Source: Desulforapulum autotrophicum HRM2
Lineage (GTDB): Bacteria > Desulfobacterota > Desulfobacteria > Desulfobacterales > Desulfobacteraceae
Direction: 5' to 3'
DNA: 64,000 nucleotides
NCBI RefSeq assembly: GCF_000020365.1
Contig: NC_012108.1
Coordinates: 1,550,001 to 1,614,000 of the forward strand
Position numbers and translations under genes: made by a program. The notes under the pieces were generated by a model. It was given only the letters and a program-made list of their open reading frames with translations. It was not told the origin of the DNA and did not search any database. The first letter of the stretch is position 1, and every line of letters begins with the position of its first letter. This document shows positions 1-8,109 of the stretch, one piece after another.

Positions 1-285
1 GTGGACCACGGCGCATACCTCTGGCCGTTTCCGGTAAAGGGCCAGGTGAAAACCGGTTTCGCTTGAGGGTTTGTTGGTACCGTCCACCACTTTTCCACCG
101 GGTTCAAGGACAAGGATGTCACTGGGTGTCAAGTCAGGGTATTCAATCCCGCTGGGGGTAATGGCGATTAGATTTTCCTGCCTGTTAAACAGGCTCAGAT
201 TGCCTCCTGAACCCGTGGTAAGTCCTGCGTTCAGCATTTTGTTGCCAAAGGTGACAATGGCTTTTCGTTCGTTGGAGAGTATCAT
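1..285 (-). CDS. Class II aldolase/adducin family protein, N-terminal 95 residues (partial)
   Basis: The reading frame enters from the left edge of the window, so only the N-terminus is present. The translation shows the hallmarks of L-fuculose-phosphate aldolase-like enzymes: GSGGNLS near residue 27, TPSG near 47, KPSSE near 75 and a VVH at the edge. The VVH precedes the zinc-binding histidines expected beyond the window. Members cleave or epimerise phosphorylated sugars with a divalent metal. The ATG at 283-285 is the natural start by homology, but no strong ribosome binding site precedes it, and an in-frame GTG lies six codons upstream. Substrate cannot be told from this fragment. Confidence 0.8.
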   Translation of the reverse strand, partial: MILSNERKAIVTFGNKMLNAGLTTGSGGNLSLFNRQENLIAITPSGIEYPDLTPSDILVLEPGGKVVDGTNKPSSETGFHLALYRKRPEVCAVVH

Positions 286-401
286 AATGAAAAATTGATA
301 CACCGCTCTACACCGCTTTGCAACCCTTAAATCAACAATGGTGTTGTCAAATGGTGTCAGGGTTGATATTGACAGAGAAAAAATGAGGAGATTGTTTTGC
401 C

Positions 402-1112
402 ATGGGAATAAGGGAAAAAATGAGATATGCAGTGACCTGCCGACAGGGTATTGTGGCCTTGTGTGTTTTGCTTGCCATCTGTTCGTCCGTTCAAGTGTCC
501 GCCGAAACAGGATATGTGACAGATATGCTGTTGCTCACCATGAGGAGTGGTCCTGGGGATGGGGATCCTGTTTTAAAAACATTGCCCAGCAACACTGCCG
601 TTGAAATTTTGGAAAAGGGAGAAACCTATTACAAGGTTCGTACCGGGGACGGGGGTGAGGGGTGGGTTAAAGGCCGCTATATCACGTATGAGCCTCCTCC
701 AAACCTGGTGATTAAAGGGCTTGAACAAAAAATAGAAGCGCTTGAGGCTGCCGGAGAACGATCTTCCCAGGATGCAGATACAGGAGGAGAAAAACTTGCA
801 GCCCTTGAATCTTCCCTGGATGAGGTGGTCAAGGAGAAATCAAGGATTGCCACAGACCTTGAAAATCTCACAAAAACCCATGAGCAGTTTCTGGAAAGGT
901 CAAAGGATTGTGTTTCTCTAATCGAGGAGAACAAATCCTTGAAGGTTCAGAACCAGATGCTTTCCTCGGAACTTGCAACCATTAAGACGGCCGGCACCGA
1001 TGTTTGGAAAACCGCCATGGTCAGGTGGTTCCTTGCCGGTGCCGGGGTTTTGATTGTCGGATGGATCATTGGACGTATTACCGGGAGCAGTCGAAAAAGT
1101 TCCCGTTACTAG
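402..1112 (+). CDS. SH3 domain protein with coiled coil and C-terminal membrane anchor (TIGR04211-like)
   Basis: The protein begins with a signal peptide (hydrophobic run ending VSAETG near residue 35). A bacterial SH3 domain follows (about 38-95, with the conserved RSGPG and GWVKGRYI), then a long charged coiled coil (about 105-190), a single membrane span (about 208-226) and a basic tail. This matches the SH3-and-anchor family related to E. coli YgiM. Such proteins are probably exported and held in the inner membrane facing the periplasm; no enzymatic role is known. A second ATG at 420 gives a more typical signal peptide and has AGGG just upstream, so it may be the true start. It converges with the next gene; a GC-rich hairpin at 1112-1133 sits at the junction. 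Confidence 0.75.
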   Translation: MGIREKMRYAVTCRQGIVALCVLLAICSSVQVSAETGYVTDMLLLTMRSGPGDGDPVLKTLPSNTAVEILEKGETYYKVRTGDGGEGWVKGRYITYEPPPNLVIKGLEQKIEALEAAGERSSQDADTGGEKLAALESSLDEVVKEKSRIATDLENLTKTHEQFLERSKDCVSLIEENKSLKVQNQMLSSELATIKTAGTDVWKTAMVRWFLAGAGVLIVGWIIGRITGSSRKSSRY

Positions 1113-1141
1113 GGGCAGGGATCATTCTGCCCCTCCGGGGG

Positions 1142-2257
1142 CTATCCCATTACGGTTACCGGGCTTGGCTCAAGTTCCCTGAGGTTCTTTTCAGCGGCCA
1201 GTTTTTTTGCCTTGGATGCGGCAAGAACCATGGCTTCGGCATGGCTGGCATAGGTTGGATTCTCCTTGTAACTGTGTTGATCAAGGACCTTCTCCACGCC
1301 CTGGGCAAAAACGGCCCGGCCCAGGGGGGTACGTGTGATGACCGTTGTGTAGCCGTCATCGGCACCGATGCCGCCAAAAGAGATGTCGGCAAATTCGGCA
1401 GAAAAATCTTTGCAGTAGCGGCATGCGGTTCGTTTAAGGGGGTCAAGTTCGCTGATGGGAATTTCACGGATCTCCCCTGTGGCAAGTCTGAGAATGAAAT
1501 TTTCCTTGATGTTTATTTTTTCAATGTCGTGGTAATCGAACTGATACTTGCTTTCAAGGGCATGGAAGTTTTCCTTTGTCAGGGTGAAGTTTCCAGAGCA
1601 GAAAAGTCCCAGGCAGAGAACGATGGAATCAGCAGGAACGACACCCAGGGCCTGCATTCTCCGGATGGTGTTTATCTGGCAGGGGGTACCTACAAAGGCG
1701 ATGCGCTCAAGTCCTTCCCTCCTGATTTCACCAAGGGCTTTTATGGAAGGAGAAAAGGTGGAGTATCGTTCCCCAAATGTTTCCATGCCCTGGGAGAGGT
1801 TGAAGTGGCTGCCGGCAGCGTCGAGGATTTCTTCTTTTGAGGTGGCAAGCCAGGGGGTCCGGCCTGTTTCCATGTTTCTTGAAACCACAGCTCCGTTTAT
1901 CTTTCCCGTTTCAAACAGGTGGGCAAGGAGGGCCGTAATCACACCCCCATCGGTTCCTGACTCCTGGATGATGAGATCCCTTGCCTTTGCAACGGAAGTA
2001 CCGATGATCCTGCCGTCAGGTGCTTGCCATCCGGCCTCCTTGATTATCTCCTGGTCAAGCACACCGGTTTCAGGGCAGATCATGTAGCAGATGCCGCATT
2101 CGATGCAGCGCTCAATGTCCGCATAAACGGGCTTTCCCTGGGGGTCGGTTTTAAGCGCCCCATAGTTGATGGCCGAGCAAAAGGTGACGCAACCGCCGCA
2201 GTGGTGGCATTTTCCTGGTTTTTGTACTTCCTGGATGAGGTTAAAAAAGGTTTTCAT
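1142..2257 (-). CDS. FrhB-like coenzyme F420 hydrogenase/dehydrogenase beta-subunit family protein
   Basis: The N-terminus carries two 4Fe-4S motifs (CHHCGGC near residue 18, and CIECGICYMIC near 52). The FrhB N and C domains follow, with GTPCQ near 198 and a CKDFSAEFADISFGG segment near 290. Family members are flavin-containing subunits that pass electrons between iron-sulfur carriers and a cofactor or partner enzyme. In sulfate reducers stand-alone copies are common and rarely need F420. The start at 2257 is chosen because AAAGGAGG lies just upstream; an upstream ATG (2290) lacks this. The gene stands alone, divergent from the Fe-alcohol dehydrogenase, so its electron partner is unknown. 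Confidence 0.85.
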   Translation of the reverse strand: MKTFFNLIQEVQKPGKCHHCGGCVTFCSAINYGALKTDPQGKPVYADIERCIECGICYMICPETGVLDQEIIKEAGWQAPDGRIIGTSVAKARDLIIQESGTDGGVITALLAHLFETGKINGAVVSRNMETGRTPWLATSKEEILDAAGSHFNLSQGMETFGERYSTFSPSIKALGEIRREGLERIAFVGTPCQINTIRRMQALGVVPADSIVLCLGLFCSGNFTLTKENFHALESKYQFDYHDIEKINIKENFILRLATGEIREIPISELDPLKRTACRYCKDFSAEFADISFGGIGADDGYTTVITRTPLGRAVFAQGVEKVLDQHSYKENPTYASHAEAMVLAASKAKKLAAEKNLRELEPSPVTVMG

Positions 2258-2514
2258 GGGCGCCTCCTTTAAATGGGTTGATGGGGTCAATCAGCAACGC
2301 TTGGCATGGCTAAGGTGTAATAGCTGAAATTGCAATGAATGTGCCACATTCTAAGAATAGACGAACAAAGCCCCATGGCCTTTTTTAACGGGCTTTTCAG
2401 GGAGGGCAGGCTCGGGTAAACCCGGCCGGAATGTTAACTTTTGTTGACTTCTTTAGGTTCATATAGTTGACAGATCCATCATTATTCCAAAAACAGGAGG
2501 ACCATAATTATACA

Positions 2515-3684
2515 ATGGCGTTTACTTTTTTTTCACCGACAAAAATTGTGTTTGGACAGGGACGGTCAAGACAGATTGCCATCCATGCCAGGGAACTTGG
2601 GCGTTCCGCCCTTGTTATAACGGGCAAACAAACCCAGAGGGCTGCGGTCGTGATCGCTGACCTGGAACAGGCCGGTATCTCCTGCACGGTTTTTTCCCAG
2701 TGGACAGAGCCCCGTGTGGAGGAGATCGCCCTTGCTGCCCAGAGGGCTGGGAGTCTGGATGTTGATTTTATTGTTGCCGTGGGCGGGGGTAGTGTTCTGG
2801 ATGCGGCAAAGGCTATCTCTGCCCTGGTCACCAACAAAGGAGATATCCATGACTACCTTGAGGTGATTGGCAGGGGGGAGCCCCTGGTTCAAAAACCCCT
2901 TCCCCTTATCGCCCTGCCGACCACGGCAGGGACAGGTGCCGAGGTGACTTGTAATGCCGTTCTCAGCAAAAGGGAGCAGGGGGTCAAGGTCAGCCTGAGG
3001 AGTCCTTTTCTATACCCGGTCCTTGCCATTGTCGATCCGATGCTCACCCTGTCCCTGCCGCCCCGGATCACTGGGGAGACGGGCATGGATGCCTTGACCC
3101 AGCTTATAGAGGCTTTTGTTACCCCCTTTACCTCTCCAGTTACCGATGCCCTCTGCAGGGAAGGGATGTACCGGGTATCACGTTCGTTGAAACGGGCTGT
3201 CATGGATGGTCAGGATCCTGGGACAAGGGAGGATATGTGCATTGCAAGTCTGTTCGGGGGCATGGCCCTTGCCAATGCAAAGCTCGGTGCGGTTCACGGG
3301 ATTGCAGCACCCCTTGGCGGGATGATCGACGCCTCCCACGGTCAGATCTGTGCCAGGTTCCTGGCGCCTGTGGCGGCGATTAATATCCAGCGACTTGGGC
3401 AGACTGATTCAGACATTGCCCTGCTTGAAAAGTATCGGGAGGTTGCTGTGATTTTGACACACGACCAGGCTGCCCTTCCTGAAGATGGGGTGGAGATGAT
3501 CAAAGACCTTGTCAATGCCCTGGAAATACCCTGTTTAAAGGGCAGGGGACTGGATGCCCCAGGTTGTAGAATCCTTGCAGAAAAGGCCATGGGAGCAAGC
3601 AGCATGAAGGGAAATTCTGTTGCCCTCACCCTTGAGGAAATTCTGGATTTGGTGACCGGGGTGGTTGGCCTCAGTCTGGAGTGA
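2515..3684 (+). CDS. Iron-containing alcohol dehydrogenase
   Basis: A 389-residue group III alcohol dehydrogenase that interconverts alcohols and aldehydes with NAD(H). The nucleotide-binding VAVGGGSVLDAAKA lies near residue 88 and GTGAEVT near 140. The metal ligands are expected at the Asp of GMDALTQ near 192 and the two His of HGIAAPLGG and ASHGQ near 261 and 275; all are present. The ATG at 2515 gives the family-typical MAFTFFSPTKIVFG start. An AGGAGG lies about 14 bases upstream, rather far, but no other start codon fits. The 3' end overlaps the convergent histidine kinase gene by 14 bases. Substrate range cannot be inferred. Confidence 0.9.
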   Translation: MAFTFFSPTKIVFGQGRSRQIAIHARELGRSALVITGKQTQRAAVVIADLEQAGISCTVFSQWTEPRVEEIALAAQRAGSLDVDFIVAVGGGSVLDAAKAISALVTNKGDIHDYLEVIGRGEPLVQKPLPLIALPTTAGTGAEVTCNAVLSKREQGVKVSLRSPFLYPVLAIVDPMLTLSLPPRITGETGMDALTQLIEAFVTPFTSPVTDALCREGMYRVSRSLKRAVMDGQDPGTREDMCIASLFGGMALANAKLGAVHGIAAPLGGMIDASHGQICARFLAPVAAINIQRLGQTDSDIALLEKYREVAVILTHDQAALPEDGVEMIKDLVNALEIPCLKGRGLDAPGCRILAEKAMGASSMKGNSVALTLEEILDLVTGVVGLSLE

Positions 3685-5170
3685 GGCCCATGCTTTGTTT
3701 GGTGACATCAGGGATCCGTCGTGGGATGGTGATGACAAATCGGGTTCCCCTGCCGGGTTTTGACCGGACCTTTATCGTTCCCCGGTGCTGTTCAATGACC
3801 TTGTTGGCGATGTAGAGCCCAAGGCCTGTTCCATTGGCCCCCTTGGATGAGAAAAAGATGGTGAAGATGTTCTTAAGGGTGGTCTTGCTCATGCCCTGGC
3901 CCGTGTCCTGGACCAGGAAGGTGATGGTTTCATTGTCTGCACTGGCGTTGAATACCAGGGTATGAGCCTTACGGGAAGTATCTGCAATGCATGCCTCCAC
4001 ACCATTTTCAAGGATGTTGACAAGGGCTGACTGGAGGCTCGTTCTGTCTACCTCCAGCAGATCTTCCTTTCGATCAATCTCGATGAAGGATTTCAGGGTA
4101 ATTCCGTTGAGCGTTGTACTGTCTTTTACAATGGTAAGGGTCTCTTTGACAAAGCTTTGTGCAGAGACCTTTTCCCCGTTAAACTTTCGGGTTTTTGTGT
4201 AATAAAGGATGTCCAGCACCAGTTTTTTGATTCTTTTGGTCATCTGGCTTGAGATTTCATACCCTTCCTGGATACGTTCAAAATTTTTGGTCTTTATTCC
4301 TGAGCCCATGGCGTAGATGCCGCTATCAAGACCTGTCAAAAGCCCCTTGACGCCGTGGGATATGGAGCCGATCATGAATCCCAGTGAGGTCAGGTGGTCT
4401 TCGAGGTGCCTCACCTCGGTGATGTCGGTCAGCATGACAAGGACCTTGGTTGTCCTGCCCTGGTCGTCCCGTATGGGGGCTGTCCAGTGCAGCACCGTGT
4501 GCTTCAGGCCAAACGAAGAGATGATCTGCGTTTCTGAAGAGTGGTTTTTACCTTCCTTGAAGGTCTTGTCCACCGGGCATATCCTGCATGGGTCGTCCCT
4601 GTTTTTGCAGATGCCGAAGCAATATTCTCCAATGTGGTTACCAAAATATTCTTTGAATTTTTTATTGGAATCCACAATGTGGTAATCCCTATCCTGGACA
4701 TAGACAAAACAGGGCACCTCGTCAAAGAGCTGCTTGTAGTTTTTCTCGGAGGATGCATACCTGCTTTTGTAGCAGCTTTTGTTAAAGCAGAGGTGCTTTT
4801 TCTGATATTCACGTTCAAGGGCCCTTGTGATGTAAAAGTCAAAGCAAGCGGCATCAGCGGGCAGGATCATGAAATCAGATGCCCCGTTTTTAAGGGTCTG
4901 GACGCCAAGGCGGGCGTGGTCCTGGTTAATTGCCGTAATGATTTCAGTCTCCGGCAAACTCTTCCTGATGGCAGCAATGAGTGCCAGGTGATCGTCTTTT
5001 GTTGGATCAATGGACACCACCATGAGGTCAGGCACGATTTCGTTGGGTTCAAGGGTGAACGGTTGACAGGGGGTAAGCTGTTTAAAACTTGTCTGGGCGC
5101 GGAATCTTGAAAATTTTAAATCTGGAATAGATGAACGGTTGAGATTGACGATCAAAATGTGGTTTTTCAT
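3671..5170 (-). CDS. PAS-domain sensor histidine kinase with a receiver-like N-terminus
   Basis: A 499-residue cytoplasmic kinase without membrane spans. Residues 1-120 look like a degenerate receiver domain (the DLMVVSID and NGASDFMILP segments fit the fold). A PAS domain (about 146-255) contains an unusual cysteine cluster, Cys184, Cys188, Cys195 and Cys198, which could bind a metal or iron-sulfur cluster or sense redox state. The phospho-acceptor is probably His272 (ISHGVKG). The HATPase has ENGVEACI, DTGQGM and GTGLGLYIA. No cognate response regulator is adjacent; the nearest is the lone receiver at 7083. The stop codon overlaps the end of the convergent dehydrogenase gene. Confidence 0.85.
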   Translation of the reverse strand: MKNHILIVNLNRSSIPDLKFSRFRAQTSFKQLTPCQPFTLEPNEIVPDLMVVSIDPTKDDHLALIAAIRKSLPETEIITAINQDHARLGVQTLKNGASDFMILPADAACFDFYITRALEREYQKKHLCFNKSCYKSRYASSEKNYKQLFDEVPCFVYVQDRDYHIVDSNKKFKEYFGNHIGEYCFGICKNRDDPCRICPVDKTFKEGKNHSSETQIISSFGLKHTVLHWTAPIRDDQGRTTKVLVMLTDITEVRHLEDHLTSLGFMIGSISHGVKGLLTGLDSGIYAMGSGIKTKNFERIQEGYEISSQMTKRIKKLVLDILYYTKTRKFNGEKVSAQSFVKETLTIVKDSTTLNGITLKSFIEIDRKEDLLEVDRTSLQSALVNILENGVEACIADTSRKAHTLVFNASADNETITFLVQDTGQGMSKTTLKNIFTIFFSSKGANGTGLGLYIANKVIEQHRGTIKVRSKPGRGTRFVITIPRRIPDVTKQSMGLTPD

Positions 5171-5316
5171 TTTTGCAAGATTCCAGGCCCCTGGGTCGGA
5201 CCGGCAGATGGTGTTAGTTGGGCCAACATGGCGTTTTTTGTCTGAAAAAAATTGATACTAAGTCAGTGATTGAAAAAGGTCAATGCCTGACAGCAATTCC
5301 CATTATGGTTTTTAAC

Positions 5317-5346
5317 TTGACATGCCGTACCCTTTGTCACTATTTA
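5317..5346 (+). promoter_or_regulatory. Possible sigma-70 promoter of the acyl-CoA ligase gene
   Basis: TTGACA at 5317-5322 is followed after 18 bases by TATTTA. This is the best match in the spacer between the divergent kinase and ligase genes, and lies about 55 bases before the start codon. The -10 match is weak. Confidence 0.35.
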
Positions 5347-5402
5347 CACGGATACTGAACTTAAAAAATTATAAATAGATATAAATATAAAGGGGGAGAG
5401 TA

Positions 5403-7076
5403 ATGAGCGAACAGGGTCAATCAAAGGAAAAGGTATGGATTAACGCCTATGAGTCGGGGGTGCCTGAAACCATTGATTTTAAAGAGGTGTTGATCCCCGG
5501 GTACCTGGAACAATCGGCCCGTGATTTTCCTGAAAAAACAGCCCTGGTTTTTGAAGGATACAAGATAACATTTACGGAACTCAATGACATGGTTGATACC
5601 TTTGTGGGCGTTTTACGTCAGCTTGGCATTAAAAAGGGCAATAGTGTCAGTATTCTTCTTCCCAACCTTATTCCCTGTGTGGTTGCCTACTATGCCATTT
5701 TGAAGATGGGGGCCATTGCCGTAATGAACAATCCGCTCTATTCGGACAGGGAGCTTTTGTATCAGTTTAACGATTCTGGTTCAACCATGGTGATAACCCT
5801 TGATCTGCTGGTCGAGAGAATGAAGGCGCTGCGGGCTAAAACGCAAATAAAAAACATCATATACGCTTCCCTTGGTGATTATCTGCCATTTGCAAAACGC
5901 CTCCTTTTTCCCCTGGTGGCCAAGAAAAGAAAGCTTGCAACGGATGTTCAGCCGGGACCAGATCTTTATTCATTCAAGGAGCTTTTGGACAAGAACGAAC
6001 CGGACAGAACAGGTGTTGAAATTGATTTTGACGATGTTGCCATGTACCAGTACACAGGGGGAACAACCGGGGTTTCAAAGGGCGTGATGCTGACCCACAG
6101 GAACCTGAGCTACCAGGTTCAGCAGATCAAGGCGTGGTTTCCCACGTTCAGGATGGGAACGGACATCATGCTCGGAGCCCTTCCCTTTTTCCATGTGTTT
6201 GGGCTCTCCGTCTCCATGAATTTTGCCATTGCCATGGGCTGGGCCAATATCCTTGTTCCCAAGCCCCAGCCTGAACCCCTGCTTGAAGCGATTTCAAGGT
6301 TCAAACCGACCTTTGCACCCCTTGTCCCGACCATGTATATCGGCATGCTTAACCACCCGAATATCGGCACAAGCGATTTGACGAGTATCGAGGGCTGTTT
6401 TTCTGGAAGCGCTCCCCTTCCCGTGGAGATTATCAACGATTTTGAGAAAATGACCGGGGCGGTCATTGTGGAAGGATTCGGCCTTACAGAGTCTTCTCCT
6501 GTGACCCATGTCAATCCCTTTCAGGGGACGAGGAAACCCGGCAGTATCGGTCTTCCGTTACCCAACGTGGAGTGCAGGATCGTCAGCATGGACGATGGCG
6601 TGACAGACGTTGAGCAAGGCAAACCAGGCGAGCTGTTCATCCGGGGCCCCCAGGTGATGAAGGGGTACCTTAACCGGCCCGACGAAACCCGAAAAACCCT
6701 GACCGATGACGGCTGGCTCCACACCGGGGATGTGGCGACCATGGATGCGGATGGCTATTTTTACATTGTGGACCGGATCAAGGATATGATTATTTCTGGC
6801 GGTTACAATGTCTATCCAAGGGATATTGAAGAGGTGCTTTACGAGCATCCCAAGGTTCAAGAGGCTTGCTGTGTCGGCATCCCCCATCCTAAAAGGGGGG
6901 AGGCGGCCAAGGTGTTCATCGTGTTAAAGTCTGGCGAAACCGCCACTCGGGATGAAATCCTTGATTTTTGTTCAACAAGGCTTGCAAAGTACAAGTGGCC
7001 TGTGGAGGTTGAGATCCGGAGTGATCTTCCCAAATCTGCGGTTGGCAAGGTCTTGAAAAAAGATCTCAGAAAATAG
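5403..7076 (+). CDS. Long-chain fatty-acid-CoA ligase (AMP-forming)
   Basis: A 557-residue member of the adenylate-forming family that activates fatty acids to acyl-CoA with ATP. The P-loop YTGGTTGVSKG lies near residue 217, GFGLTESSP near 359, WLHTGD near 438 and DRIKDMIISGGYNVYP near 458. The catalytic lysine is expected in SAVGKVLKK near the C-terminus. Length and motifs match FadD-type ligases. A strong ribosome binding site (AAAGGGGGAG) precedes the ATG. It is likely a single-gene unit with its own promoter; fatty-acid oxidation is typical of complete-oxidising sulfate reducers, which is an inference from family context. Confidence 0.9.
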   Translation: MSEQGQSKEKVWINAYESGVPETIDFKEVLIPGYLEQSARDFPEKTALVFEGYKITFTELNDMVDTFVGVLRQLGIKKGNSVSILLPNLIPCVVAYYAILKMGAIAVMNNPLYSDRELLYQFNDSGSTMVITLDLLVERMKALRAKTQIKNIIYASLGDYLPFAKRLLFPLVAKKRKLATDVQPGPDLYSFKELLDKNEPDRTGVEIDFDDVAMYQYTGGTTGVSKGVMLTHRNLSYQVQQIKAWFPTFRMGTDIMLGALPFFHVFGLSVSMNFAIAMGWANILVPKPQPEPLLEAISRFKPTFAPLVPTMYIGMLNHPNIGTSDLTSIEGCFSGSAPLPVEIINDFEKMTGAVIVEGFGLTESSPVTHVNPFQGTRKPGSIGLPLPNVECRIVSMDDGVTDVEQGKPGELFIRGPQVMKGYLNRPDETRKTLTDDGWLHTGDVATMDADGYFYIVDRIKDMIISGGYNVYPRDIEEVLYEHPKVQEACCVGIPHPKRGEAAKVFIVLKSGETATRDEILDFCSTRLAKYKWPVEVEIRSDLPKSAVGKVLKKDLRK

Positions 7077-7082
7077 GAAGAT

Positions 7083-7556
7083 TCAGGCAGTTGTTTCTTC
7101 TTTGTTCTCCAGGACTTTCCTGATCATGGCGATGAGTTCTTTGTCTGTAACGGGTTTGGCAAGGTAGGCGTCCATACCGGCGTTAAGGCAGCGCTGTTCA
7201 TCCTCGTGGGTGGCATGGGCTGTCATGGCTATGATGGCAACCTGTTTACACCGGGTTTCCGATTCAGCGTTCCGGATGATTCGTGTTGCCTGAATTCCAT
7301 CCATTTCCGGCATCTGGATGTCCATGAGGATCAGATCATAGGGGGCCTGTTTAAGTCGTTGGATCAATTGGGTACCGTTGTCTGCAATCGTTGCTGAAAA
7401 GCCGTGGCGGTTGAGCATCATTTGGAAAACCTTCTGGTTTACCAGATTGTCCTCAGCAACGAGGATTTTAATCTTTTTGGGGTCAAAAATGCGGTCAGGA
7501 GTGTTTTCCTTCTGATCAACAGGGTGCGGGTTTCCCTTTTTTTTGATAATGGTCAT
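7083..7556 (-). CDS. Stand-alone response regulator receiver protein
   Basis: A 157-residue protein made of a short basic leader (1-27) and one receiver domain. The acidic pair (VAEDN) is near residue 34, the phospho-acceptor is Asp79 in ILMDIQMPEMDG, the conserved Thr is in AMTAHA and the Lys in YLAKPV near 139. There is no output domain. The sequence resembles receivers of hybrid-kinase type, so it may act as a phosphate shuttle or control a partner by contact. It converges tail to tail with the acyl-CoA ligase gene, six bases apart. The PAS kinase at 3671 is a possible partner, but nothing in the sequence proves it. Confidence 0.85.
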   Translation of the reverse strand: MTIIKKKGNPHPVDQKENTPDRIFDPKKIKILVAEDNLVNQKVFQMMLNRHGFSATIADNGTQLIQRLKQAPYDLILMDIQMPEMDGIQATRIIRNAESETRCKQVAIIAMTAHATHEDEQRCLNAGMDAYLAKPVTDKELIAMIRKVLENKEETTA

Positions 7557-7641
7557 GATTCTTCACGGATTCCCAACGGGTGGTGGAATCTGTGCCCTAT
7601 CGTTTCTTTTGCGAAAATAAGGTCGTTTTTTCCCATGGCCT

Positions 7642-7941
7642 CTATCTTTTTCGTTGAGGTACCAGGGGGGTGTAAAGGGGCCGGTAATCCTTATAAGCAG
7701 TGGTTCCTCCTCCCCTGATATTACCCGTAGCCCTGTTTGTTGAATATTGCCAGTCGTTGCCTGTCTTTTTGTTTTGTTTCAGTTGCTCATAACCCGGATA
7801 GGTATTTCTCTTTGCCGGATGGACCCAGTTGGGGTGGGGCAGGTGTTTAATTTTCTGTTTTTCGTTTGCACCTGCAGGGACGGTGATTGCTGCAAGAAAG
7901 ATCAGTGTAAGTATTGTGTTTTTTAAAATAAATTTCACCAT
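7642..7941 (-). CDS. Small exported protein of unknown function
   Basis: A 99-residue protein with a clear signal peptide (basic start, hydrophobic core at 8-22, cleavage expected after PAGA near residue 25). The mature part is short, basic and rich in Pro, Tyr, Asn and Lys, with no cysteines and no domain I recognise. It lies 85 bases downstream of the receiver gene start on the same strand, so the two are probably separate or loosely linked. The signal peptide and a lack of competing frames support it being real; function unknown. Confidence 0.6.
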   Translation of the reverse strand: MVKFILKNTILTLIFLAAITVPAGANEKQKIKHLPHPNWVHPAKRNTYPGYEQLKQNKKTGNDWQYSTNRATGNIRGGGTTAYKDYRPLYTPLVPQRKR

Positions 7942-8109
7942 TTTGTTATCACAGGGGGTCAGGGCCGTTCTGGGTTGTCAATGGTGTTGAATCCCTTAAA
8001 ACAATAAACCGGATTGGAATCAATTGCAAGGACTTCACTGGCCCAGGCCCTGATTGGGTCTGAAACCTAACCCATTGACAAAGAAACAACCCGGGGATAG
8101 GTATATGGG

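Noticed and set aside
1112-1133. Hairpin GGGGCAG/CTGCCCC as terminator between convergent genes
   Set aside because: No T run on either strand, so I do not call a terminator.
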